Assembly (NCBI GenBank): GCA_944363865.1
Contig: CALVVN010000007.1
Span: forward strand, 1-9,705
Reading direction: 5' to 3'
DNA from: an uncultured Bacilli bacterium
Lineage (GTDB): Bacteria > Bacillota_I > Bacilli_A > RF39 > UBA660
DNA length: 9,705 nt
In this document: in pieces, positions 1 through 5,943 of the stretch
Layout of the letters: the number at the start of each line of letters is the position of its first letter
Position numbering within the stretch: the stretch's first letter is position 1
Notes under the pieces: model-generated
Databases searched by the model: none
Seen by the model: the letters and a program-made list of their open reading frames with translations, nothing else
What the model was told of the DNA's origin: nothing
Made by a program: the position numbers and the translations under genes

Positions 1-253
1 GAACCACTACAACATTATTTGTAACAGTTGCATCTGTGTCTATAGCCTCGGTAACACTAATACCATATAGTAATTTAGCCACAAACAATTCACTACTTCT
101 AAACTTTCCTGTTGAAATCATAAAAACCGCATAACTTGATAAAATGACAAATGACATTAAAACTAAAACAGACATAAGAACAAAATACTTATTTCTCATT
201 TTACGTTTTAAAGCATTACCAAAAACATCAAAAAAAGCATTCATCTTTTTCAT
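1..253 (-). CDS. N-terminal part of a single-pass membrane protein of unknown function (runs off the left edge)
   Basis: The 84 visible residues begin with a basic cytoplasmic stretch (about 1-23, rich in Lys and Arg), followed by one strongly hydrophobic segment (about 24-47) and a polar, Thr/Val-rich start of an outside domain. The pattern of a long positive N-region, a hydrophobic core ending in SSYAVF and a following F-VAK-L-Y-G stretch loosely recalls TasA/camelysin-type secreted proteins with SipW-like signals, but this is only a resemblance and I do not recognise the family. The ATG at 253 was chosen because a good SD (GAGGG at 265-261) lies 7 bases before it; a GTG two codons upstream is too close to that SD. 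It follows khpA but is separated by a terminator and has its own promoter, so it is probably a separate transcription unit. No rimM, trmD or rplS is seen here. Confidence 0.8.
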   Translation of the reverse strand, partial: MKKMNAFFDVFGNALKRKMRNKYFVLMSVLVLMSFVILSSYAVFMISTGKFRSSELFVAKLLYGISVTEAIDTDATVTNNVVVV

Positions 254-282
254 TTTCACACCCTCACATATTTTATAAATAC

Positions 283-311
283 ATTATAATACAAAAAAAA
301 ATAAAATGCTA
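283..311 (-). promoter_or_regulatory. Promoter of the membrane protein gene at 253
   Basis: Reading the minus strand there is a perfect TATAAT at 288-283 with a poor -35 (TAGCAT, 311-306) at 17-base spacing. Predicted transcription start is near 276, giving a leader of about 23 bases that contains the GAGGG SD. The -10 is convincing; the -35 is not. Confidence 0.45.
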
Positions 312-330
312 CAAAAAACGACATTTTTTT

Positions 331-367
331 AAAAAAATAAAAGCAAAGCATTTTTATACCTTGCTTT
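331..367 (-). terminator. Intrinsic terminator after khpA
   Basis: On the minus strand AAAGCAA (367-361) pairs with TTGCTTT (346-340) around a 14-base loop and is followed by a T-rich run (340-331). The 5' arm overlaps the khpA stop codon. The stem is only 7 bp and AT-rich, but the placement and U-tract are right. Confidence 0.55.
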
Positions 368-608
368 AAAAAGAATCTATATTAATTTTAACATTTTTAA
401 TATTACTTAAAAACGCCTTTGTTTGAATTAAAGTTTTAATAGAATTAGCTACTTTGCCACCTTTACCTATAACTTGTGACATATCATTTTCACTCACTAA
501 TATTTCTATAATTAAACCCTCTTCAGTTTCAAAATCCTTAACTTTAATTAAATCAGGATCATCAACAAGATTTTTAATTAGAAATTCAGAATATTCTACT
601 AATGACAT
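366..608 (-). CDS. khpA: KH-domain RNA-binding protein KhpA (YlqC family)
   Basis: This 80-residue protein is a single KH domain. The RNA-binding GxxG loop is visible as GKGG at residues 48-51, preceded by Q-V-I and followed by the helix that lines the RNA groove. KhpA proteins of Gram-positive bacteria are cytoplasmic, bind many RNAs, often together with KhpB/EloR, and influence cell elongation and division. The length is normal for the family. Its ATG directly follows the TAA of rpsP with no base between, and the only SD-like sequence is a weak AGAG inside the rpsP 3' end, so translation is probably coupled to rpsP. The rpsP-khpA order is the common firmicute one, but rimM and trmD, which often follow, are not here. 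Confidence 0.93.
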   Translation of the reverse strand: MSLVEYSEFLIKNLVDDPDLIKVKDFETEEGLIIEILVSENDMSQVIGKGGKVANSIKTLIQTKAFLSNIKNVKINIDSF

Positions 609-875
609 TTATTTTCTCTTGCTATTATGAAACTTTTCCATAATTCCAACTTGACTAAAAATACTTCTTACAGTATCAGTTGGCATTGCTCCCATATTTA
701 ACCATTTAATAGCTACTTCTTCATTTATATTGTACTTATTAGATTCTTCTAGTGGTTGATAAGTACCAATTAATTCAATGAAACTACCATCTCTTTTATC
801 TCTTGAATCAGCTGCTACAATACGATAGCTTGGTCTTTTCTTTGAACCAGTTCTCTTTAATCTTAATTTTACCAT
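609..875 (-). CDS. rpsP: 30S ribosomal protein bS16
   Basis: The 88-residue product carries the bS16 signature near its N-terminus: M-V-K-L-R-L-K-R, then P-S-Y-R-I-V-A-A-D-S-R and R-D-G-x-x-I-E (residues 1-34), with the expected G-T-Y-x-P turn after it. bS16 is a small-subunit protein needed for assembly of the 16S 5' domain. Length matches the family. The start is fixed by a strong SD (AAAGGAGA, 888-881) placed 5 bases before the ATG. It is the first gene of a two-gene unit with khpA, driven by a promoter embedded in the preceding metG terminator and ended by the hairpin at 331-367. Confidence 0.98.
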   Translation of the reverse strand: MVKLRLKRTGSKKRPSYRIVAADSRDKRDGSFIELIGTYQPLEESNKYNINEEVAIKWLNMGAMPTDTVRSIFSQVGIMEKFHNSKRK

Positions 876-901
876 AATTATCTCCTTTCACATTACTAAT
901 A

Positions 902-930
902 ATATTACTATAAAGAAAAAAAGATGTCAA
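902..930 (-). promoter_or_regulatory. Promoter of rpsP-khpA, overlapping the metG terminator
   Basis: Minus strand: a perfect -35 TTGACA at 930-925, a 17-base spacer, and TAATAT (907-902, 4 of 6 to consensus) as -10. The -35 lies inside the distal arm of the metG terminator and the spacer contains its U-tract. The predicted start near 895 leaves a short leader holding the AAAGGAGA SD. Confidence 0.6.
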
Positions 931-949
931 CGTTTTTTTGTTGACATCT
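913..949 (-). terminator. Intrinsic terminator of metG
   Basis: A perfect 10-bp inverted repeat (AGATGTCAAC at 922-931, GTTGACATCT at 940-949) with an 8-base loop lies 7 bases past the metG stop codon. On the minus strand it is followed by a T-rich run (921-912). Stem, loop and U-tract all fit a strong Rho-independent terminator for the metG transcript. Confidence 0.92.
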
Positions 950-956
950 CTAAAAA

Positions 957-2570
957 TCAATTATTATTTTCTATTCTATTATATAATAATTTAACTTCCT
1001 TCAATCTAATTTCACCTTTTATTAGTTCTTCTTCCCATTTTAACCCATCAATATTTAACATTTCTTTAATAATTTTAGATGCGTTCGGTAAAATTGGATG
1101 AATTAAATTAGCAATATTTGCTATCATATAAGTACAAGTATAAGTAATATTATTAAACTCTTCTACATTTTCTTTAACTTGAACCCAAGGCTCTTTACTA
1201 TCATAATATTTATTTGCTGCACTAATATATTCAATAATCTGATTAACTGCAGTTCTTATTTCTCCTTTTTCAAAGGATTCACCAACAGACTTATAAGTTT
1301 TTAAAGTCATACGTTTTATTTCTTCATCAACTATACCTTCTCTTATGATACCATCAAACTTCTTATTTACAAAAGATAAATTACGATTAACAAAATTACC
1401 TAACATACCTACTAAAAACTTATTATGCGTTTGCACAATATCATCTATAGAGCAACTTACATCATTTGTTTCTGGTCCTTTAAATGCAAAGTAAAATCTT
1501 ACAGTATCACTATCAAATGATTCTAACAATTCATTAACAGTTATCAAATTACCTTTTGACTTACTCATTTTTTCATTATTCAAATTAACATAAGCAGATG
1601 AAACTATATAGTCTGGTAATCTAAAATTATTTTTCAAAGACAATATGAGTGCTGGAAAGATTATAGTATGAAAAGGAATATTATCTTTGCCATGAACATA
1701 ATAAGTTCTCAAATTCTCATTATCATTAGACATAAATTGATTAAAATCAATACCCCTTTGAAGTGATACATGATTTCCAACAGACAAATAACCCATAACT
1801 GCTTCAAACCATACATAAATCCTTTTGTCTTCATAACCTGAAACAGGAACAGGCACACCCCAGTCAAGCTGCCTAGTAGCTGCTCTTTCAACGAGCCCCA
1901 TGTCTATATATTTTTGAGATTCACCTAAAGCATTTTTTCTCCAACTACTTTTATTTTTATTTATCAATTCTTGAAGTGCATCTTTGAATTCAGGCAATTT
2001 AAAATATAAATGTTTATTAAGTTTACTATTAGTTACACTCGCACATATTTTACAATGTTTATCTAGAACTTCAGAACTATTCAAAGAATGATTACAATTT
2101 TCACATTGATCCCCAGTACTTACACCACCACAATAAGGACAAACACCAACTATTTCTCTATCAGCTAAAAACTTATCACAAGTATCACAATAATCTTCCA
2201 TAGTTTCTTTTTCATATATATATCCGTTATCTAACATTATTTTAAATTGTTCCATAACATATTGTTTATGATAATCACACATAGTAGCAGAATATTCATC
2301 GTACTCAAAACCTAAATTATTAAAAGTTTTAACAAACTCTTCATGATAAAAACCAGCAATTTCTTCCGGAGAAACATTTTCTTTTCTCGCTCTTTCAGTT
2401 ATAGGCGTTCCATGACAATCAGAACCAGAGACATACATGACATTATCTTCATTTTGTCTATAATATTTTGCAATAATATCTCCCGGTAACAATGCAGCTA
2501 AATGACCAATATGTAAATAATAATTTGCATAAGGCCAAGCTCCCCCTATAAAAATATCTCTCTTTGCCAT
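957..2570 (-). CDS. metG: Methionyl-tRNA synthetase
   Basis: Class I aminoacyl-tRNA synthetase that charges tRNA-Met with methionine. With the ATG at 2570 the protein has 537 residues. The Rossmann-fold signature HIGH is at residues 20-23 (after AWPYANYYL) and KMSKS at 334-338. The connective domain carries four CXXC knuckles, C128/C131, C144/C147, C156/C159 and C173/C176, enough for two zinc sites. An anticodon-binding helical domain fills the C-terminal third, and there is no C-terminal Trbp111-like tRNA-binding domain. An in-frame start exists 18 codons upstream, but those codons fall inside the promoter, whereas the chosen ATG has an AAGGAG SD (2585-2580) 9 bases away and gives the normal N-terminus. 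It forms its own unit, bounded by a promoter at 2596-2624 and the terminator at 913-949. Confidence 0.97.
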   Translation of the reverse strand: MAKRDIFIGGAWPYANYYLHIGHLAALLPGDIIAKYYRQNEDNVMYVSGSDCHGTPITERARKENVSPEEIAGFYHEEFVKTFNNLGFEYDEYSATMCDYHKQYVMEQFKIMLDNGYIYEKETMEDYCDTCDKFLADREIVGVCPYCGGVSTGDQCENCNHSLNSSEVLDKHCKICASVTNSKLNKHLYFKLPEFKDALQELINKNKSSWRKNALGESQKYIDMGLVERAATRQLDWGVPVPVSGYEDKRIYVWFEAVMGYLSVGNHVSLQRGIDFNQFMSNDNENLRTYYVHGKDNIPFHTIIFPALILSLKNNFRLPDYIVSSAYVNLNNEKMSKSKGNLITVNELLESFDSDTVRFYFAFKGPETNDVSCSIDDIVQTHNKFLVGMLGNFVNRNLSFVNKKFDGIIREGIVDEEIKRMTLKTYKSVGESFEKGEIRTAVNQIIEYISAANKYYDSKEPWVQVKENVEEFNNITYTCTYMIANIANLIHPILPNASKIIKEMLNIDGLKWEEELIKGEIRLKEVKLLYNRIENNN

Positions 2571-2595
2571 AAAATATCGCTCCTTTTTCAAAAAC

Positions 2596-2624
2596 ATTAT
2601 AGCAATATTAGACATCATTTGCAA
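2596..2624 (-). promoter_or_regulatory. Promoter of metG
   Basis: Minus strand: TTGCAA (2624-2619), 17-base spacer, perfect TATAAT (2601-2596). Predicted start is about 2589, just upstream of the AAGGAG SD at 2585-2580. This supports the ATG at 2570 as the metG start, because the upstream in-frame start codons would not be transcribed from here. Confidence 0.75.
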
Positions 2625-2658
2625 ATAAAAAGAATATTAGGTTTTATCCTAAATACTC
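2623..2658 (-). terminator. Intrinsic terminator of cotE
   Basis: On the minus strand a 5' arm at 2658-2648 pairs with a 3' arm at 2641-2632, giving 10 base pairs including one G-U and one bulged T. The 6-base loop is at 2647-2642, followed by TTTTTATTT (2631-2623). The 5' arm lies in the last cotE codons and the loop holds the stop codon. The end of the U-tract overlaps the -35 of metG. Confidence 0.65.
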
Positions 2659-3186
2659 TTCATTCACTTCATCTATTTGATCAATAACCTCATTTAATTC
2701 TTCTTCAGATAACCCATCATCTAACACTTCATAGTCTTCTTCATCATTATAAATAGCAATTTTAACTTTAGTATCTCCAATTATTTCAATACCAAGTTCT
2801 TTTTCAACTACATATTTTATAATATTATCTTCACTACTTACTTCTACACATGTTGGACTTTTAAGACTTCTTATAATTATTTCAGAACTATCGTTCAAAT
2901 TACCATCATCTTTTAAATTATTATCAACATTATGTTCATAATTTATTTTTTTACTAGCTACATCAGTTTTAGTATTACCATCATAACTATACCATATGTT
3001 CACATCGTAACTTCCATTTATTTTAACTTTACCGCTGTTATTTTTTCCACTCATTGTATGATTAATAATCCAACAGCCAAGCACTGTATCCACTTCATCT
3101 TCAAGTGCAATTTCATAATTATTTCTAAAAGTCTTCTTACCTTTACCTACTATAGCTTTAGTTACAATTTCCTTAAACTTATTCAC
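2644..3186 (-). CDS. cotE: Spore coat morphogenetic protein CotE
   Basis: The 180-residue product matches Bacillus CotE along its whole length as I remember it. It has the same opening (F-K-E-I-V-T-K-A-I-V-G-K-G, residues 4-16), G-C-W-I-I-N-H (37-43), G-x-Y-D-V-N-I-W-Y-S-Y followed by N-T-K-T (58-74), and the very acidic C-terminal tail (about 148-178). CotE is a mother-cell protein that surrounds the forespore and organises assembly of the outer coat. An in-frame GTG at 3195 exists but is itself part of the AGGTGAT SD (3197-3191); the GTG at 3186 lies at proper distance and gives the family N-terminus, so I use it. It lies 84 bases after miaB, recalling the Bacillus order miaB-ymcA-cotE, and is followed by its own terminator. 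Its upstream region has a SigmaK-like promoter motif. Confidence 0.93.
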   Translation of the reverse strand: MNKFKEIVTKAIVGKGKKTFRNNYEIALEDEVDTVLGCWIINHTMSGKNNSGKVKINGSYDVNIWYSYDGNTKTDVASKKINYEHNVDNNLKDDGNLNDSSEIIIRSLKSPTCVEVSSEDNIIKYVVEKELGIEIIGDTKVKIAIYNDEEDYEVLDDGLSEEELNEVIDQIDEVNEEYLG

Positions 3187-3201
3187 ACATATCACCTAGT
3201 T

Positions 3202-3229
3202 TAATTTATGCAAGAAAACTAATTTATGT
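3202..3229 (-). promoter_or_regulatory. Putative sporulation (SigmaK-like) promoter of cotE
   Basis: Minus strand: AC at 3229-3228, 17 bases, then CATAAATTA at 3210-3202, preceded by G. This equals the published Bacillus SigmaK form AC-N17-CATAnnnTA and is near the SigmaE -10 (CATACAnT, one mismatch). A second CATAAATTA occurs 18 bases further upstream (3228-3220). The predicted start is very close to the SD, leaving a leader of only about 10 bases. A perfect TATAAT at 3261-3256 with a poor -35 is an alternative vegetative promoter. The motif is short and AT-rich, so chance matches are possible. Confidence 0.4.
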
Positions 3230-3270
3230 GCCTAGTTAAAATTGAACAAATAAGTATTATAAGTTTTTAA

Positions 3271-4677
3271 TTAATTTAATAAAATACCATCCATACTAAA
3301 ACTTTTAGCATCAGTTATTTTTACATCAACAATTTCACCAATCAAACTTTTATCTCCGATAAAATTGACAAGTTTCATATTCTCTGTATAACCCATAAGT
3401 TTATCATTACCTTTTTCACTTTGCCCTAACACTAAAACCTTCACAACTTTGTCTAAATACTTTGAATTATTTTCATTACTATATCTATTAACAACTTCAT
3501 TTAATTTATTAAGTCTTTCAAATTTTACTGTTTCTTCCACTTGATTTTCCATAATACTAGCAGGCGTATTTTCACGAGGAGAATATGCAAAAGTAAATGC
3601 ACCATCAAACTTACATTGATTAACAAGTGATATAGTTTCATTAAAATCTTCTTCTGTTTCACCTGGAAACCCAACTATAATATCAGTAGTAACACTAACA
3701 TTTTCTATTTTAGATCTTATTTTATTATAAAGTTCAATATAATTTTCCTTTGTATAACGTCTACCCATTAACTTCAATATTTTATTACTACCTGACTGAA
3801 CTGGAAGATGTACATAAGGCATAACATTAGGCATAAGAGCAATCACTTCTATCATATCATCAATAAAATCCCAAGGATGACTAGTAACAAAACGAATTCT
3901 TTCGATTCCAGTACCACTAACATCTTTTAAAAGATTAGCAAGAGTATAATTATCATATATATCTTTCCCATAAGCATTTACATTTTGTCCTAGCAAAGTT
4001 ACCTCTTTATAACCTTGCTCTTTTAACATTTGAACCTCTCTAATAATACTTTCTTTACTTCTACTTCTTTGAGCCCCTCTTGTATACGGAACAATACAAT
4101 AAGTACAAAACTTATTACACCCAAGAATAATATCAACATAAGCAGTTATACCATTATCTCTTTTAAAAGGGAATCCCTCACAAACATCTCCATATTTACT
4201 ATAAACTTCAATATTCTGGCGATTATTAAGAACACATTCATTTATAATACCAATTATATTATCTATATTATGAGTACCAAAAACAAAGTCAATATACTTA
4301 TATTTATCCTTAATTTCATTAGCAACATTTTCTTCCTGAGGCATACATCCACCAACGCCAATTAATAAATCTTTTTTAGATTCTTTTAAATGTTTTAATT
4401 GGCCTAAAAATCCAAAAACTTTATTATGAGCATTTTCTCTAATTGCACATGTATTTAAAATTACAACATCTGCTAATTTAACATCAAATACCTCACTAAA
4501 ACCATTAAGTTCTAATATTCCCTTAATCTTTTCAGTATCATGCTCATTCATTTGACATCCATAAGTTCTAATAAAATATTTTTTATTTTTTAAAACACAT
4601 TCTTCATTTTTATAATTATAAACATTAAACTCTTTCTTATCTCTCTTTTTCGCTTCAATCATATTTGGTAGATTCAT
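3271..4677 (-). CDS. miaB: tRNA-2-methylthio-N6-dimethylallyladenosine synthase MiaB
   Basis: Radical-SAM methylthiotransferase that converts i6A37 to ms2i6A37 in tRNAs reading U-starting codons. The 468 residues show the full architecture. The N-terminal UPF0004 domain has three cysteines for the auxiliary 4Fe-4S cluster (C41 in T-Y-G-C-Q-M-N, C77 in N-T-C-A-x-R, C111 in G-G-C-M). The radical-SAM domain has CxxxCxxC (C187, C191, C194). A C-terminal TRAM domain (about 405-468) binds tRNA. The ATG has an AGGTGA SD (4689-4684) 6 bases upstream. It lies 34 bases downstream of the HExxH gene with an extended -10 promoter in that gap, so it can be expressed both with and independently of that gene. 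Its SD lies within a nearly perfect palindrome (see 4681-4709). Confidence 0.96.
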   Translation of the reverse strand: MNLPNMIEAKKRDKKEFNVYNYKNEECVLKNKKYFIRTYGCQMNEHDTEKIKGILELNGFSEVFDVKLADVVILNTCAIRENAHNKVFGFLGQLKHLKESKKDLLIGVGGCMPQEENVANEIKDKYKYIDFVFGTHNIDNIIGIINECVLNNRQNIEVYSKYGDVCEGFPFKRDNGITAYVDIILGCNKFCTYCIVPYTRGAQRSRSKESIIREVQMLKEQGYKEVTLLGQNVNAYGKDIYDNYTLANLLKDVSGTGIERIRFVTSHPWDFIDDMIEVIALMPNVMPYVHLPVQSGSNKILKLMGRRYTKENYIELYNKIRSKIENVSVTTDIIVGFPGETEEDFNETISLVNQCKFDGAFTFAYSPRENTPASIMENQVEETVKFERLNKLNEVVNRYSNENNSKYLDKVVKVLVLGQSEKGNDKLMGYTENMKLVNFIGDKSLIGEIVDVKITDAKSFSMDGILLN

Positions 4678-4680
4678 ACA

Positions 4681-4709
4681 ACTTCACCTGTGAAGTATTA
4701 TATCACAGG
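4681..4709. repeat. Two overlapping inverted repeats at the miaB start
   Basis: ACTTCAC-CT-GTGAAGT (4681-4696) is a 16-base palindrome with only the central two bases unmatched and covers the miaB SD. CCTGTGA (4687-4693) also pairs perfectly with TCACAGG (4703-4709) around a 9-base loop that contains the -10 box. The two structures share bases, so they cannot form together. No U-tract follows, so this is not an ordinary terminator; an operator or alternative leader structure fits better. Confidence 0.6.
4697..4705 (-). promoter_or_regulatory. Extended -10 promoter upstream of miaB
   Basis: Minus strand TGATATAAT (4705-4697) is a perfect extended -10 (TGnTATAAT). The sequence 17 bases upstream (TAGAAT) is a poor -35, as extended -10 promoters tolerate. 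The predicted start near 4690 falls inside the 16-base palindrome. Confidence 0.5.
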
Positions 4710-4711
4710 AG

Positions 4712-5518
4712 TTATTTATATTCTATAGATTTAAAATCATCTAATAGTTTATACACATTAGCATAATCCTTATTATTATATCTTGTAAGCGCTTCTTTGA
4801 TTCCTTTTATACCACTTAATTCATATCTCTGATTTTGGTAAGCAAGTAATTGCAAATTCAATTCATTGTTTATTTGTCTATATAAATCACCGCATTCTGA
4901 ATTTAAATACTCACTTAAATAATCTGCCTTATATTTATTTGGTACAAAAATTAAAGCATCACATACTTCTTTACCAAATATTTTTTGTAATTTAAGAGCA
5001 ATTTTCACTTCATCTGAATAACTACAACAAGCAGCATTTATTCCATACTTTAACGATAATTCTCTTGCTTTTAACTCTGTAAAAGCTTCACTAAGTGGTT
5101 CATGCCCTGTCGCACCACACAAATGCATAGTTTCATGTAAAGTGAACATTTCAAAAACTTCTCGTGGCGTTAAACCAGCAAGAATTGCATATTCAAAAAA
5201 ATTAGCATAATTATTATCATTCATAACCTTACTTTCATCACTTACAAACACTTTTCCTCTGCGTAAACCATATCTATTATCATTATTTTTTATATCGTCA
5301 ATAATCGTATAATACTGTAAAGGGTAATATATTTTTCCTTCTCTATAAAAACAATTAATACTTTCATCATGCATAATTATATTAGATTCTTTTTGCAGTA
5401 AACTAAGTATATACTGTTTCTGGCTCTCAGTAATTTTATCGTTGAACTCTTCTAAAACTATTTTTATAAATTCTTTTATTCTACAATCTAAATATTCTTT
5501 ATCTTCTATAACAGACAC
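4712..5518 (-). CDS. Putative zinc metallopeptidase of unknown function (HExxH protein)
   Basis: This is a soluble-looking 268-residue protein without signal peptide or membrane segment. The clear motif is HETMH at residues 128-132, the zincin metal-binding and catalytic signature. It is preceded by a hydrophobic helix start (V-F-E-M-F-T-L) and followed by G-H-E-P-L-S-E-A-F-T-E-L; E144 or E148 could be the third zinc ligand as in gluzincins. The N-terminal about 100 residues and the C-terminal helical part with several Tyr and Asn are not recognised. The GTG start has a GGTGG SD 6 bases upstream. It lies 25 bases after the 107-aa gene and 34 before miaB, so it is likely cotranscribed with the former from the SigmaK-like promoter. 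It could be a sporulation-associated protease, but that rests on context only. Confidence 0.8.
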   Translation of the reverse strand: MSVIEDKEYLDCRIKEFIKIVLEEFNDKITESQKQYILSLLQKESNIIMHDESINCFYREGKIYYPLQYYTIIDDIKNNDNRYGLRRGKVFVSDESKVMNDNNYANFFEYAILAGLTPREVFEMFTLHETMHLCGATGHEPLSEAFTELKARELSLKYGINAACCSYSDEVKIALKLQKIFGKEVCDALIFVPNKYKADYLSEYLNSECGDLYRQINNELNLQLLAYQNQRYELSGIKGIKEALTRYNNKDYANVYKLLDDFKSIEYK

Positions 5519-5543
5519 TATTTACCACCGATAATATTATAAA

Positions 5544-5867
5544 CTATTTTTCATATATTTTCAAAATATCATCTATTAAAATAACTTTATTATCAATGGT
5601 TAGCACATGATCAGATGTTTTAGCAATTAGAACCAATTCTTTTTCACCTTCATCTTTAGTAGTTACCATTACGTTTACTTTATAAACAAAGTTTGGTGAA
5701 TTAAATATATCATTTATTTTTTTATGAATTATCAAACTATTAACAATACTATTACTATAATTCAAAGTATTGTTATGTGTATTATCATCTTTAGAATAAA
5801 ATATTTCTTCATTGTTAACAACTTTATTACTTTTTTTATTAACATAAACTTTAGGAAGTTTACCCAT
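5544..5867 (-). CDS. 107-aa protein of unknown function
   Basis: I do not recognise the family. The N-terminal half is polar and Asn/Lys/Ser-rich with M-G-K-L-P-K-V-Y-V-N-K at the start. The C-terminal half (about 62-107) alternates hydrophobic and charged residues (V-Y-K-V-N-V-M-V-T, E-L-V-L-I-A-K-T, V-L-T-I-D-N-K-V-I-L-I-D-D-I-L-K-I), which suggests a small beta-sheet domain ending in a short helix. There is no signal peptide, membrane segment or cysteine. The ATG at 5867 is chosen over an in-frame GTG at 5876 because that GTG is part of the AGGTGAT SD (5878-5872). It is the first gene of the minus-strand run that leads to miaB and cotE, and its upstream region is nearly identical to that of cotE, so a coat or sporulation role is possible but unproven. 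Confidence 0.8.
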   Translation of the reverse strand: MGKLPKVYVNKKSNKVVNNEEIFYSKDDNTHNNTLNYSNSIVNSLIIHKKINDIFNSPNFVYKVNVMVTTKDEGEKELVLIAKTSDHVLTIDNKVILIDDILKIYEK

Positions 5868-5882
5868 AAATATCACCTATAT

Positions 5883-5909
5883 TATTTTATGAAAAACATA
5901 AAAATTAGT
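5883..5909 (-). promoter_or_regulatory. Putative sporulation (SigmaK-like) promoter of the 107-aa gene
   Basis: Minus strand: AC at 5909-5908, 16 bases, CATAAAATA at 5891-5883, followed by five bases and the SD core GGTGAT. The arrangement equals that upstream of cotE base for base in spacing from the CATA box to the start codon. The motif is short; the shared layout is the stronger argument. Confidence 0.4.
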
Positions 5910-5943
5910 TCTAAACAGCCAAATAATTGTAAATACTAATACT

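Noticed and set aside
317..338. A and T runs that could form a hairpin (near 322-338)
   Set aside because: Pure A/T self-complementarity expected in this composition; the T-run is explained as the U-tract of the khpA terminator.
1709..1891. 60-aa minus-strand frame inside metG in another reading frame
   Set aside because: Overlaps conserved MetRS sequence in the same orientation and has no start signals of its own.
2571..2624. Longer metG with 18 extra N-terminal residues
   Set aside because: Those codons overlap the TATAAT/TTGCAA promoter and the SD, and the ATG at 2570 gives the normal MetRS N-terminus.
2932..3204. 90-aa plus-strand frame opposite cotE
   Set aside because: Antisense to CotE's conserved core, no SD; hydrophobic runs come from reverse reading of AT-rich codons.
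4030..4365. 111-aa plus-strand frame inside miaB
   Set aside because: Antisense to the conserved radical-SAM and UPF0004 domains, with low-complexity Asn/Ile/Ser composition and no start signals.
4687..4709. Inverted repeat after the HExxH gene as an intrinsic terminator
   Set aside because: No U-tract follows on the minus strand; the next bases are the miaB SD. It is kept as an operator or leader structure instead.
5724..5939. 71-aa open frame on the plus strand before the SEDS gene
   Set aside because: It lies mostly opposite the 107-aa gene, has no SD or promoter, and its composition (Ile/Asn/Phe) is that of antisense AT-rich sequence.
5909..5943. Promoter of the SEDS gene
   Set aside because: The best boxes (TTCTAA and AATACT) match consensus poorly, so I do not annotate one.
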